Below the pieces are notes generated by a model that was not told where the DNA came from, did no database searches, and saw only the letters and a program-made list of their open reading frames with translations. From Rhodonellum psychrophilum GCM71 = DSM 17998 (GTDB lineage Bacteria > Bacteroidota > Bacteroidia > Cytophagales > Cyclobacteriaceae), in assembly GCF_000381545.1 (NCBI RefSeq), contig NZ_KB906682.1:114340-178339 (forward strand): a stretch of 64,000 nt of DNA. The letters run 5' to 3'. Made by a program: the position numbers and the translations under genes. Positions 1-8,615 of the stretch are shown here, piece by piece. The stretch's first letter is position 1; every line of letters starts with the position of its first letter.

Positions 1-16
1 TGGAAATAACGGAATA

Positions 17-24
17 TAATTTTG
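17..24 (+). promoter_or_regulatory. Possible Bacteroidota -7 promoter element
   Basis: TAATTTTG matches the Bacteroidota sigma-ABfr -7 consensus TAnnTTTG and lies about 68 bases before the thioesterase start. The matching -33 element would fall at or beyond the window edge, so this is only a weak call. Confidence 0.3.
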
Positions 25-91
25 ATTTTAGACTGAATTTTCCTTCCTAAAAAATATTAATTCTGTATTTTTACAAAAAAACATCAATTAT

Positions 92-628
92 ATGCCAAAA
101 AAGAAACTTGTAAAAGAATCGGAAGTTATCATGACCGAGATGGTTCTTCCGAATGACACCAATACGTTGAACAACTTAATGGGTGGAAAACTCATGCATT
201 GGATGGATGTGGTATCCGCAATATCTGCACAGCGGCATTGCAACCGGATCGTCGTGACTGCATCAGCGGACAATATTTCTTTTCAACATCCCATCGCTTT
301 GGGAAATGTAGTTACCCTTAAGGCCCATGTAACCAGGGCATTTAATTCCTCCATGGAGGTTTTCATTGAAGTCTGGGCAGAAGACATTCCAGCCAACAAA
401 AAAATCAAGACCCACCGTGCATTTTTCACTTTTGTGGCCGTGGATCAAAACGGAAAACCTATCGAAATCCCTGAGGTGGAACCACAAACTCCGGAAGAAA
501 TCGAGTTATATGAAGGCGCTTTAAGAAGAAGACAGCTCAGACTGGTCCTGGCCAAAAGAATGGATCCCAAAGATGCAGTAGAGCTAAAGTCAATCTTTGG
601 ATTTGAGGAAGAAAAAAACAACAAATAA
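92..628 (+). CDS. Acyl-CoA thioesterase, hotdog fold (YciA/ACOT type)
   Basis: A 178-residue cytoplasmic protein that should hydrolyse acyl-CoA thioesters to free acid and CoA. One hotdog domain fills residues about 10-135. The helix with NNLMGG (27-32) and D39 followed by the RHC segment is the catalytic helix pattern of YciA/BACH-type thioesterases. The second strand carries ASADNISFQHP (57-67), also typical. The length is normal for a single-hotdog enzyme that works as an oligomer. A basic, charged C-terminal tail (140-178) is probably helical. The ATG is the first in frame after an AT-rich leader. The next gene follows after about 180 bases, so it may be monocistronic. The family is clear; chain-length specificity cannot be read from the sequence. 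Confidence 0.85.
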   Translation: MPKKKLVKESEVIMTEMVLPNDTNTLNNLMGGKLMHWMDVVSAISAQRHCNRIVVTASADNISFQHPIALGNVVTLKAHVTRAFNSSMEVFIEVWAEDIPANKKIKTHRAFFTFVAVDQNGKPIEIPEVEPQTPEEIELYEGALRRRQLRLVLAKRMDPKDAVELKSIFGFEEEKNNK

Positions 629-811
629 TTTTATACTGAATCCCCAAAATCCCGTTTCCTAAGACTGGATTCAGGAATGCATTCAATATTTATAAATTCA
701 AAATTCATTTCAAATGCATTTTGTTCCATCATTTCAGAACCTTATCAAAAGTAAATTTAAGGTGGAAAGTTTCAACTTGGATTGCTTTAAAAATTTGCCC
801 AATTTAGGCCT

Positions 812-1369
812 ATGGAAGAGTTGAGTTTATTTGAATTGGGCTTGTTTTTGGACAATGAAATTGTTGTTTTGAAAGAAGAAGGAACGTTCTCAAAATCCAA
901 AGGTCACCCCGCTTCCGACTCCTCATTAAAAGGAACAAATGTGGCTCATGCATCTCAACCGGAAGAGGTGGAAATAGAAATGGAAATGGAACTTGTCCAT
1001 GAGGGTAATTTCGAAAAAGGGATCTTAATCGTCTACCAAGGAGACCACTTGGAGAGCACACATCGAGAATTTTTGTTTAAAATCCTTCAAGCTGTCAATT
1101 GTTCTTTGAAAGATATTGCTTTGAGTTCTTCCGAAATGGTGGAAGAAACCAAATTATCTTCCATTCAACAAATGAATCCAAACAAGATTCTGATATTTGG
1201 GAAGCTGAGGCATGACTTGATGAAAATCATGCAGCACAAATATGAAATCCTGAATGAAGATGGCGTTGAATATTTCTTCGCAGACGACTTAAGGGAGATT
1301 TCTGAAAATGTTGAACTGAAAAGATCGCTCTGGAATAAACTCCAAATCCTATTCGGAATAAAAAAATAA
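812..1369 (+). CDS. Unknown protein, possible Pol III psi (HolD)-like fold
   Basis: A 185-residue soluble protein without signal peptide. Residues 1-65 look low in structure, with a Ser/Gly-rich part (25-48) and an acidic EIEMEMEL stretch (54-61). Residues 68-185 form a compact alpha/beta unit: strand ILIVY (71-75), a helix, a loop before LSSSEMV (104-110), strand KILIFG (125-130), then a terminal DDLREISENVELKRSLWNKL element (158-177). This order resembles the uracil-DNA-glycosylase-like fold of the E. coli DNA polymerase III psi subunit, which also ends in a Leu-Arg then Leu-Trp helix. That is a by-eye comparison; the family is not firmly recognised. The gene precedes the DUF3817 gene by 64 bases and could be cotranscribed with it. 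Confidence 0.6.
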   Translation: MEELSLFELGLFLDNEIVVLKEEGTFSKSKGHPASDSSLKGTNVAHASQPEEVEIEMEMELVHEGNFEKGILIVYQGDHLESTHREFLFKILQAVNCSLKDIALSSSEMVEETKLSSIQQMNPNKILIFGKLRHDLMKIMQHKYEILNEDGVEYFFADDLREISENVELKRSLWNKLQILFGIKK

Positions 1370-1433
1370 GGTAAATATTCAAATTCAAAATACGCTTCCG
1401 AAATTGATTTCTGAAGTCTAAAAACAACTTTTA

Positions 1434-1757
1434 ATGATTCAAAAAGAAGAAAAAATAAAATGGTTGAAGCGGTTCAGAACCATTAGTTTTATAGAGGGAA
1501 TATCCTTTTTGGTACTTTTATTCATCGCCATGCCACTAAAATACACGATGGATTTACCCATGGCGGTGACAGTGGTTGGCTGGATTCATGGAGCCCTATT
1601 TATGGTTTACATCTATGTGATTTTTCCAACCGCCTATAAATTGAAATGGAATTTCAGCAAAACCTTTTTAGGTTTGATTTGCTCCATTTTACCATTCGGC
1701 CCTTTTATTTTTGACAGAAACCTCAAAAAGGAAGAGAAACAAATGGCGGAACTCTAA
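1434..1757 (+). CDS. DUF3817 family integral membrane protein
   Basis: A 107-residue membrane protein of the DUF3817 family. The visible pattern is a short cytoplasmic start (KWLKRFRTISFIEG), a first hydrophobic helix (about 20-35), a second with VVGWIHGALFMVYIYV (about 45-63), and a third with TFLGLICSILPFGPFIFD (about 75-93), followed by a basic and acidic tail. The paired RxxSFIEG and WIHGALF motifs are characteristic of the family. No biochemical role is established for these small proteins. The stop lies 10 bases before the next ATG (1768), so the two genes are probably one transcript. Confidence 0.8.
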   Translation: MIQKEEKIKWLKRFRTISFIEGISFLVLLFIAMPLKYTMDLPMAVTVVGWIHGALFMVYIYVIFPTAYKLKWNFSKTFLGLICSILPFGPFIFDRNLKKEEKQMAEL

Positions 1758-1767
1758 GCAATCATCC

Positions 1768-2790
1768 ATGGCCCTGATCAGTAAAAAGAAAATCATTTAT
1801 CCCATCAGTTCAGGATTGAGAAAATACCTGAACAAATATGATCGGGAATCGGATTTCCCCATTCACTACAGTGATTTGATCAGGTACAATGGTTCCATTC
1901 CCCTTTATGACTTCAAAGGCAATGACACGCTATGGGAAACTGTATTGTTCAATGAATATGATCGGGAAGAAATCCATTACAGCGTCAAAAAAATATATGC
2001 CCTTCTGAAAGCAGAAGGAGATTTGTCGGTGATGAAGCATCTTTATGTGGACAGAATTGACCTTTGTGTTTATGGAAATACCCAGCCTTTTCGTGTTCGG
2101 ATCGTCAATCGGATCAATGATAACTTTGATTATTTTTATGTCAAAAATGCGGACGCTTCAAGGGTCTATGGTCTGGAATTGGAGCACCTGCTTTCCCCAA
2201 ACCGAATCAGCTACCTGGTCCATCAAAACACGCTGATAGAGGAGCATATTGCTGGAATTCCAGGTGAACAGTTTATGCGGCAACAAATCAATGATCCAAT
2301 GCTCAATCCCATTCGGCTTGCAAAGGAATTCGTGAAGTTCAATGAGCGGTGTTTTGTCAGACTTTTGGGGGATATGCATTCCTCAAATTTTGTGGTGGAT
2401 GTGACTCCGGATTTTGAGGAAACCCATTATAGAATCAGGGCGATCGATTTTGACCAACAATCTTATGAAGGCAAAAAATCCATTTATCTTCCGCAATATT
2501 TCAAGCAAAACAATGCTTTGATCCAAATGGGAATCACACATATCACTCCGGAGTCAATGGTCCAATACCAAAGAGAGGAACGTGCCTTGATCGCGACCAG
2601 ACTTAAATCTTCGCACAGGGAAATTGAAGATTTACTCAGAAGCATGGAGCATGATACGATCTCCACAAAAGAAAACATTGCATTGCTGAAAAAGGAACTT
2701 GCCTACCATTATAAAAACGAAAAATTTCTTTCCTGCAAAAACATGGGAGCCATCCTTAGGGAGAGTTTAGAGCAGGTGATCAAAAGATAG
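1768..2790 (+). CDS. Kinase-like-fold protein of unknown substrate
   Basis: A 340-residue soluble protein. I chose the ATG at 1768 because a longer in-frame reading from 1711 would overlap the DUF3817 gene. The sequence resembles a divergent protein kinase or aminoglycoside-phosphotransferase fold: a strand with FYVK (123-126, possible ATP-anchoring Lys), a following Glu-rich helix, a hinge-like IEEHIAGIPGEQF (157-169), a catalytic-loop-like LGDMHSSN (200-207, compare HGDLHxxN), and IDFD (226-229) in the place of the metal-binding DFG. The catalytic-loop His is replaced by Leu, but Asp and Asn are kept. About 110 helical residues follow. Family membership is inferred from these motifs only. 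A strong bidirectional terminator lies just downstream. Confidence 0.65.
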   Translation: MALISKKKIIYPISSGLRKYLNKYDRESDFPIHYSDLIRYNGSIPLYDFKGNDTLWETVLFNEYDREEIHYSVKKIYALLKAEGDLSVMKHLYVDRIDLCVYGNTQPFRVRIVNRINDNFDYFYVKNADASRVYGLELEHLLSPNRISYLVHQNTLIEEHIAGIPGEQFMRQQINDPMLNPIRLAKEFVKFNERCFVRLLGDMHSSNFVVDVTPDFEETHYRIRAIDFDQQSYEGKKSIYLPQYFKQNNALIQMGITHITPESMVQYQREERALIATRLKSSHREIEDLLRSMEHDTISTKENIALLKKELAYHYKNEKFLSCKNMGAILRESLEQVIKR

Positions 2791-2827
2791 CCTACAATTT
2801 TTAGAATGGGTTTTCAATAACAATTGA

Positions 2828-2873
2828 TTTTAACCCAAAAAAACCGACTTTCGTCGGTTTTTTTGGGTTAAAA
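2828..2873. terminator. Bidirectional intrinsic terminator
   Basis: A perfect 21-base inverted repeat (TTTTAACCCAAAAAAACCGAC and its complement) around a 4-base loop lies between two convergent genes, the kinase-like gene (+) and the LRR gene (-). The A/T runs flanking the CCGAC core provide a U-tract on either strand. Confidence 0.9.
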
Positions 2874-2886
2874 TGGTTTTGATTAC

Positions 2887-5334
2887 TCAATAGTATCGAA
2901 CATCACATTCCGGATTTGCTTTCTTAAAGCTGGCCACTGCCCTACTGTTCAATCTGGTATTGAAGCAAGCCAGTTTTTTCAAGTTAGACAATCCCTGAAC
3001 TGGTCTAAGAGACCTTACATTGGTACTGGCTACATCGAGATCTTTCAATGCATTCAAGGTTTCCAATCCTCTCAAAACCTTGATATTGGTTCCGGATAGA
3101 TTGAGCACCTCAATTTTAGTCAAACCTCCCAAAGGCCTAAGATCCTCAATGCCTGTATTGGAAAGATTCAGCGAAACGAGCTCCTTCAAATTTGAAAATA
3201 CAGACAAATCACCAATCGGAGCTTGTGAGATTTTCAATTCTTCCAAAAGAACCAATTCATTGATTGCCGACACATCCATAAGTGGGACATCGAATACAGA
3301 CAGTTTCCTCAGGTTTACAAAAACCAAAAGCGGTTGCAAATTGGATATGGATATTTTTTCGATTTTCAATTCAGGACTTGCTGCTAGCTTATGTAGCATT
3401 TCGGTGTTTGGATCACTCTCCATATCGAATTGATCCATAAATATCTTTTTCCAATTATTGTCCAGCATTCCCCACCAGCTTTCAAGCGCTGCTGTCCTAT
3501 AAATGATATTGATTTCCGGATTGGTGTGAAGAAAATCAGGGATTTCAGTGGCATTCATTTCGGAAGAATCAACATTGAGATACGCTAATGCTTTCAGATC
3601 CCGGAGCATTTCAATTCCTGAGATAGGACTTCTCTCAAAATTCAAATGCGTGATTCCTTGAAGATTTACCAAAGGTTGTAGCGATTTGACTTGTGTATTC
3701 ACTCCGGAAATTGAGGTCAAGGTGTTCATCTCCGTAAGGGGAATAAGATCCTGAACCCCAGTGTTATCGAAGGAAATATGGTTGATTTTCTTAAACTTCA
3801 AAAGCGGACCCAATGCATTGATTTGGCTGTTGGAAAGATCAAGGGAATCGACGCTTACCAAGCTGGAAAGATCCTCGATATTTGGGTTGAAAGGATCAAG
3901 CGAGGGATTTTTGGTAATCAAAACCTCTTTCCATGTTTCGGGTAATTCGGTCCACCATGTTTGAAGATTTTCTACATGGTGAATCAACAAAACCCTACGG
4001 TTTTTTCTGGAAAATTCGTTTGCATTGTCCTCCGATATTTCAGTTCTATCTGCATAGACACGTTGGAGCATTGATTTACCATTCAAAGGCGAAAGATTCT
4101 CTACCGTAGTTTGGTTTAAAGAAACAACCTTGAGACTGTTCAATGTAGCCAAGGGTGAAAGATCAGAGATATTGGTTTCATTCAAATTGATTTCCTCCAA
4201 AGCCTCAAGCTTGCCAAGCAAATCAAAATTGATAAGAAAATTCTTACTGATGTCCAAGCGCAGCAAGCCTTTCAATTCCTGAATGTTTTCAAGGTTATTG
4301 AATCCACTTTCACTCAAGTTAATAGACTTCAATGCCGAGAAAGAATTCAAAACTTCAAAACTCATCACCGGTGTTTTCACTGCTTTCAGTGTATGCAATT
4401 GCTTGAGATTGCCCAGCTCACTGAGATCTTGAATATTTGTTCCTGAAATATCCAAGTATGTCAATCTATCGGAATATTTGATAAATTGAATATCCTGCGT
4501 TGGCGTATTGGCGATGTTCAAATAAGTCAGAAATGTCACATTGCTGATAGGGTTCAGTTCTACTATTTGCGTATTGCTGATATCCATATATTTCAAATCC
4601 CGCAAAACTTCAATGGGTTCCAGGTTTTGAATGATTTGGTTTCCCGAGATATTGATGGAATCCAAAGTGCTGATTTTATAGAGTTGATCAGCAGTTAAAG
4701 TATCATTTGTGAAGCCGAATTTCCCTCTAAAATACGATGCCCATTCCAAGGAAATTGAACTCCACCATTCCGCCAATTCTTCGTCTCTGCTCAATTTGGT
4801 CGTATAAATACTGGCAATTTTCAACTCATTGGTTTTTTTATCCATGTTGATTTCCACGAATCGGGGCTTGGTATTGGATATTTTCTCCTTATTCAAACCT
4901 GTAGCCGTAATCGTTCTGTCCATGGATACAACAAAGGACAATTCTCCATTATCCCTCAGGAAGGGTTTAACTTCCCTCACCTTGAATTTAAACCCCGCTT
5001 CTTTGAAGAAAAATTCAATATCTTTCAGATAAGCGGTAACATCCTTGTTGGTGATTACTTTTCTATCCAGCAACAGGTCATCTTCCACTTGGACCTTATC
5101 ATCTCGGAAAATCTTTTTATAGCTTTCCCTGATGATTACATCTTTGTCTCTTGCGGAAGTTTCCTTACTGCCCAGGGTATTTAGAAAATACTCCAAAAAC
5201 CGGATTTGATCATCAACTTTTTGGGAAAGTTCTTTGATCTCCTGTTTGGAATAATCGCCAATATTTTGAGAATATCCTTCAGAGGAAATACCCAACATCA
5301 CGAAAAAAAGAAAGAAGTATTTATTTCTGGTCAT
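2887..5334 (-). CDS. Exported leucine-rich-repeat protein with three WW-capped blocks
   Basis: An 815-residue exported protein. It has a signal peptide (residues 1-22, ending EGYSQ), then an N-terminal domain of about 160 residues with the motif GSKETS, shared with the upstream 192-residue protein, then leucine-rich repeats of the SDS22/internalin type (for example LKYMDISNTQIVEL, LKSINLSESGFNNL). The repeats fall into three blocks, each opened by a Trp cap: LAEWWSSISLEW (about 186), LQTWWTELPETW (about 459) and LESWWGMLDNNW (about 619). LRRs usually bind proteins, so a surface or periplasmic ligand is likely, but none can be named. It is the last gene of a four-gene operon and its start overlaps the end of the gene before it. 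There is no lipobox or obvious C-terminal sorting signal. Confidence 0.85.
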   Translation of the reverse strand: MTRNKYFFLFFVMLGISSEGYSQNIGDYSKQEIKELSQKVDDQIRFLEYFLNTLGSKETSARDKDVIIRESYKKIFRDDKVQVEDDLLLDRKVITNKDVTAYLKDIEFFFKEAGFKFKVREVKPFLRDNGELSFVVSMDRTITATGLNKEKISNTKPRFVEINMDKKTNELKIASIYTTKLSRDEELAEWWSSISLEWASYFRGKFGFTNDTLTADQLYKISTLDSINISGNQIIQNLEPIEVLRDLKYMDISNTQIVELNPISNVTFLTYLNIANTPTQDIQFIKYSDRLTYLDISGTNIQDLSELGNLKQLHTLKAVKTPVMSFEVLNSFSALKSINLSESGFNNLENIQELKGLLRLDISKNFLINFDLLGKLEALEEINLNETNISDLSPLATLNSLKVVSLNQTTVENLSPLNGKSMLQRVYADRTEISEDNANEFSRKNRRVLLIHHVENLQTWWTELPETWKEVLITKNPSLDPFNPNIEDLSSLVSVDSLDLSNSQINALGPLLKFKKINHISFDNTGVQDLIPLTEMNTLTSISGVNTQVKSLQPLVNLQGITHLNFERSPISGIEMLRDLKALAYLNVDSSEMNATEIPDFLHTNPEINIIYRTAALESWWGMLDNNWKKIFMDQFDMESDPNTEMLHKLAASPELKIEKISISNLQPLLVFVNLRKLSVFDVPLMDVSAINELVLLEELKISQAPIGDLSVFSNLKELVSLNLSNTGIEDLRPLGGLTKIEVLNLSGTNIKVLRGLETLNALKDLDVASTNVRSLRPVQGLSNLKKLACFNTRLNSRAVASFKKANPECDVRYY

Positions 5335-6160
5335 AGATATATTTCAAAATTGCGTTTTTGTCACCAGGCTTTAGTCTCACCAAGTTACTGATCAACCAGC
5401 CTGTATTGTTGCCAGGTCTGTTGAATTGATTAAGCTCAAAATACCAATTGTTGATTTGGAAGAAATGGAATTTGACATTTTTAATCGTTTCAAACTTGAG
5501 GGAACCTTTCTTCATTTCGTAAAGAAAAATCGTCAGGTAATCCGGTTCATACTCTTTTGCTGTATAGGCTTCAGGCGTATTGGAATCCTGAAAAGCTCTT
5601 CTTAAATTCATAAAGCCCAGTTCGTGGCTCAAAGGATGTAAAAATCCTTTGTCATTGCCTTCGGGTTTATTGAAAATATCTTTAAATGGTGCAAAATTTA
5701 CCTTATCAATCACCCATTCATAACCCAGTCCTTCGGGTTGGAGTTTTAGGAAAAGAGTGACGTTTTCTTGTTTGCCTTTATAATTGAAAATGGCATTTAC
5801 CTCAGAAAACCATCCTTCTTTGTGGAAATTTAAATACTGAGGTAATCCTTGGGCAAGTACTTCTTTTGCAAACTCAGATTTGAGATCATTAGAAACTGAG
5901 GAAGTTTGATTGTCGAACAATATGCTTAGAAATTGACTTCTCAATTGTCTATCTCTAAATAGAGGATCGCCTTCATAAAAGCGCTTGGAGCCATCAACAC
6001 TTTCCTCTGCATTGAACCTTCTAAAAAATTGATTGACTTGTTTGGTGGAAGCGGCGAATCTTCCGTCATCCTTAGGTTGGCCGGGGCTGTATAAACCTTG
6101 CCCCGGTACCAACTGTAAAGATGTGATAATAGTTAATAGTACTAAAATTATTTTTCTCAT
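5321..6160 (-). CDS. Exported protein of unknown function, LRR operon
   Basis: A 279-residue protein with a signal peptide (MRKIILVLLTIITSLQLVPGQG) and no other membrane segment. The mature part has an alternating helix and strand pattern. A segment with QVNQFFRRFN and later FYEGDPLFRDRQL hints at the same alpha+beta domain as its operon partners, though the match is weaker. I do not recognise a named family. Its ATG overlaps the stop of the upstream gene by four bases (6157-6160) and its end overlaps the start of the LRR gene by 14 bases, so translation of the three genes is probably coupled and their products may act together outside the inner membrane. Confidence 0.7.
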   Translation of the reverse strand: MRKIILVLLTIITSLQLVPGQGLYSPGQPKDDGRFAASTKQVNQFFRRFNAEESVDGSKRFYEGDPLFRDRQLRSQFLSILFDNQTSSVSNDLKSEFAKEVLAQGLPQYLNFHKEGWFSEVNAIFNYKGKQENVTLFLKLQPEGLGYEWVIDKVNFAPFKDIFNKPEGNDKGFLHPLSHELGFMNLRRAFQDSNTPEAYTAKEYEPDYLTIFLYEMKKGSLKFETIKNVKFHFFQINNWYFELNQFNRPGNNTGWLISNLVRLKPGDKNAILKYIYDQK

Positions 6161-6735
6161 GCTGCGGTTTCAGTCACACGGATATCGCCAAGCATCACAT
6201 CCCAGAATTCGATGGTTCTACCTGCAATTTGTGTTTGCTTCTTCTCTACATAAATGGTGATATCTTTTTTAGTCGTATCTTTGTAGTTTAAGCCACTTTC
6301 AAGGGATGTCCCTTCAAATCTTTGGTAAACTGTTACTACACCTACGTATCTGCCATCAGGCTGTCTTTCCAAATCACTGATATAGTGAATGTCATACCAG
6401 CTGATGTTCACGCGGTCATAGTTCAAAGCCATCAATCTTTCGAAATATCTTCTCACTTTGTAATAAGCGATTTCAGTTCTGTTAATTGAGGAAACACCCA
6501 TCTCAGCGTCTGGTGCAAATAGCTCTTCAGCCCTGTCCATTACACGGTTTGCTTCAGAAAATTGCGTCTCTTTGCTTCCGATGATGCTGATGTATTTGCT
6601 CAAATCTTTTACCTTTTCCAAAGCCAAAGAGTCAATTGCCTGCTTTCTGGCTGGGCTGATGTTATCGGATTGTGCTATTGATAGCGTGGCAGTTGCCAAA
6701 AACACAATCAGGAAAAGAGGAATATATTTTGTCAT
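6157..6735 (-). CDS. Exported protein with NTF2-like-looking domain, LRR operon
   Basis: A 192-residue protein with a signal peptide (MTKYIPLFLIVFLATATLSIAQ). The mature part starts with a helix (ALEKVKDLSKYISIIGSKET) that closely matches the N-terminal domain of the 815-residue LRR protein, including the GSKET motif and the following acidic helix, then strands such as GRYVGVVTVYQRFEGT and FWDVMLGDIRV. The helix-then-curved-sheet order resembles NTF2-like or SnoaL-like small domains, but this is a shape argument and not a family assignment. It is the second gene of the operon, 27 bases after the lipoprotein gene, with a four-base overlap with the next gene. Confidence 0.7.
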   Translation of the reverse strand: MTKYIPLFLIVFLATATLSIAQSDNISPARKQAIDSLALEKVKDLSKYISIIGSKETQFSEANRVMDRAEELFAPDAEMGVSSINRTEIAYYKVRRYFERLMALNYDRVNISWYDIHYISDLERQPDGRYVGVVTVYQRFEGTSLESGLNYKDTTKKDITIYVEKKQTQIAGRTIEFWDVMLGDIRVTETAA

Positions 6736-6762
6736 GATCTCTATTTTTATCTTATTGAGTGA

Positions 6763-7230
6763 TTATTTACGACGAAGTTCAAGTTCTGAAACCCTTCCGT
6801 TACCATCAAGTCTGATATCACTGATGAAATTAAGGTTCTTTTTGGTGTCCTTCAGATAATTCAAATATTTCGCAATAGTGGTCGGTTCATCATAATCCTT
6901 GATTCCGCTTTCTTCGTGAATAACAATAAGAATAGGAGTTTCCTGATTTGAGAACATGCTTAATGCTTCCTGAATAGAGCTGTTTGCCATTTGTACATTA
7001 CTGGAATTGGCAATGCTATTGAAATAATTTTCAAGTTTACTTACAGCCAACTCTTCAGCTGTGGCCACTGGGGCAACGGGTCTGGCAGGTTCAACTCTTT
7101 CTACTGGAGCAGGCTCTGGTGCAGCTACAACAGCCTTCTTCTTGCTCTTACAAGCACCCATGGCCAAAAGGCCAAATAATGCGATGGTAAGGATCCTTGT
7201 TAGGGGTGATTGGGAGGTTCTTTTTTTCAT
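6763..7230 (-). CDS. Small lipoprotein, first gene of LRR operon
   Basis: A 155-residue predicted lipoprotein. The N-terminus is basic, then hydrophobic, ending in the lipobox LLAMGAC with Cys at about 27, followed by KSKKK and a Pro/Ala/Glu linker (AAPEPAPVERVEPARPVAP). The globular part (about 60-155) runs SKLENYFNSIANSS, then EALSMFSN, and ends DIRLDGNGRVSELELRRK. It appears to be a shortened version of the domain in the next gene and in the LRR protein. The linker suggests that the domain is held away from the membrane. It is the first gene of the operon, so transcription should start in the 267-base gap upstream. No function is known to me. Confidence 0.7.
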   Translation of the reverse strand: MKKRTSQSPLTRILTIALFGLLAMGACKSKKKAVVAAPEPAPVERVEPARPVAPVATAEELAVSKLENYFNSIANSSNVQMANSSIQEALSMFSNQETPILIVIHEESGIKDYDEPTTIAKYLNYLKDTKKNLNFISDIRLDGNGRVSELELRRK

Positions 7231-7497
7231 TTTCTGTTTTTATAGATTAAGTTAATTGTAAACTGCTCGAAAGGTGAAACAAAAAGCATTCCACATAGGT
7301 ATCTTGAACGAAATTTATTTTTTTTAAATTTTGATTCGTAACATGCCCATTTGTTTAAATCCCTGTATTAAAGGCGCAAATCTAAATTAAATTCTTAACA
7401 TTAAATTCAAAATATTTGCATTGACTTCAATATTATTTTACATGATCTACATTCCCATAAAAATCATGAAACAAAAGTGGTTATTGGCGAAACGAAA

Positions 7498-8610
7498 TTA
7501 ATCAAATAACTCCTTGAGTTTATTTTCCAAACTTGGACCTCTTAAATCTTTGGCGATAATGTTGCCTTCTTTATCGATGAGATAAGTGGCCGGAATGGCA
7601 TTGATTTGATAAGTGGCTGCGGCAGCGGAATTGAAATATTTGAGATCAGAAACATGCGTCCAAGTCAATTCATCATCTGCGATTGCCTTTACCCACGCCT
7701 CCTTAGTTCTATCCAATGAAACCCCAAAAACTTCGAATCCCTTATCTTTGTACTGATTATACAATCGAACTACATTTGGGTTTTCCTCTCTGCAAGGTTT
7801 GCACCAAGCGGCCCAAAAATCGATCAGTACATATTTTCCTCTCAAATCCGAAAGATTCACCATTTCTCCGTTTGGATCAGGAAGGGATATTTCCGGGGCG
7901 ATTTGACCGATTGCCAATACCCTCATGTCTTCCAATTGCTGCATTAAAGTTGAAATGATCTTGGTATTGGGATAATCTGTGTTGAGTTGAGTCACCAAAT
8001 TGTCCATGAATTGAAAATCATTTTTGGGGTTCAACATGCCGATTGCTGCCAAAGCCGCAAAACTCCCATCCATTTCCGTGATCACAGTTTTTACTTTTTC
8101 TCCATGATTCTGTTCCAGATGCATTGCCTTTTCTTGTATTGATTTTATGGCTGCCTGGTCTTTATTGGTCATGGCCTCATAATACGCAGAGTTCAATTGA
8201 TTGATTTCCTCTTGGTATTCCTCCATCAGCAATTCCACCTTCAGCATGTTTTTTGAATCTTCTGACCCTTCGATTTTTAGGCTCTCAACATCATTGAAAT
8301 CAAAATCCAACTGCACATCTTCTTTGAAAAGAGCTAACCTCACCACCTTTTTGTCCATTAAATTCAACTCATAGAATTCAGGACTATCCGAAGCAAGTAC
8401 GTAATTGAAGACGCCATTGCTGTTCATTTCCAAAGTATCGACCACTTCGGACCTGTCTTCCACAAATTTTGATAGCGTGATGATTCCTGTCGGTGCATTG
8501 CTCAATTTCCCTGAAATATTCACAGTTCCATCGAAGCTATCTGAACCATTTTGACAACCAAAAACCGCAAAAGCAAGCAGGATAAAGAACATATTTTTTA
8601 AAGTTTGCAT
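7498..8610 (-). CDS. TlpA-like thiol-disulfide oxidoreductase with DUF4369 domain
   Basis: A 370-residue exported protein. A signal with a lipobox-like LLAFAVFGC (about 12-20) suggests a lipoprotein. Residues about 25-120 form a DUF4369-type beta domain (NISGKLSNAPTGIITLSKF), residues 125-220 are helical, and the C-terminal 130 residues are a thioredoxin domain of the AhpC/TlpA class with active site WAAWCKPC and the cis-Pro segment INAIPATYLID. It should act in redox control of periplasmic cysteines, for example in cytochrome maturation. The likely start is the ATG at 8610; a TTG three codons upstream overlaps the gatB stop. Only five bases separate it from gatB, so it is probably cotranscribed. 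Confidence 0.9.
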   Translation of the reverse strand: MQTLKNMFFILLAFAVFGCQNGSDSFDGTVNISGKLSNAPTGIITLSKFVEDRSEVVDTLEMNSNGVFNYVLASDSPEFYELNLMDKKVVRLALFKEDVQLDFDFNDVESLKIEGSEDSKNMLKVELLMEEYQEEINQLNSAYYEAMTNKDQAAIKSIQEKAMHLEQNHGEKVKTVITEMDGSFAALAAIGMLNPKNDFQFMDNLVTQLNTDYPNTKIISTLMQQLEDMRVLAIGQIAPEISLPDPNGEMVNLSDLRGKYVLIDFWAAWCKPCREENPNVVRLYNQYKDKGFEVFGVSLDRTKEAWVKAIADDELTWTHVSDLKYFNSAAAATYQINAIPATYLIDKEGNIIAKDLRGPSLENKLKELFD

Positions 8611-8615
8611 TGTTA

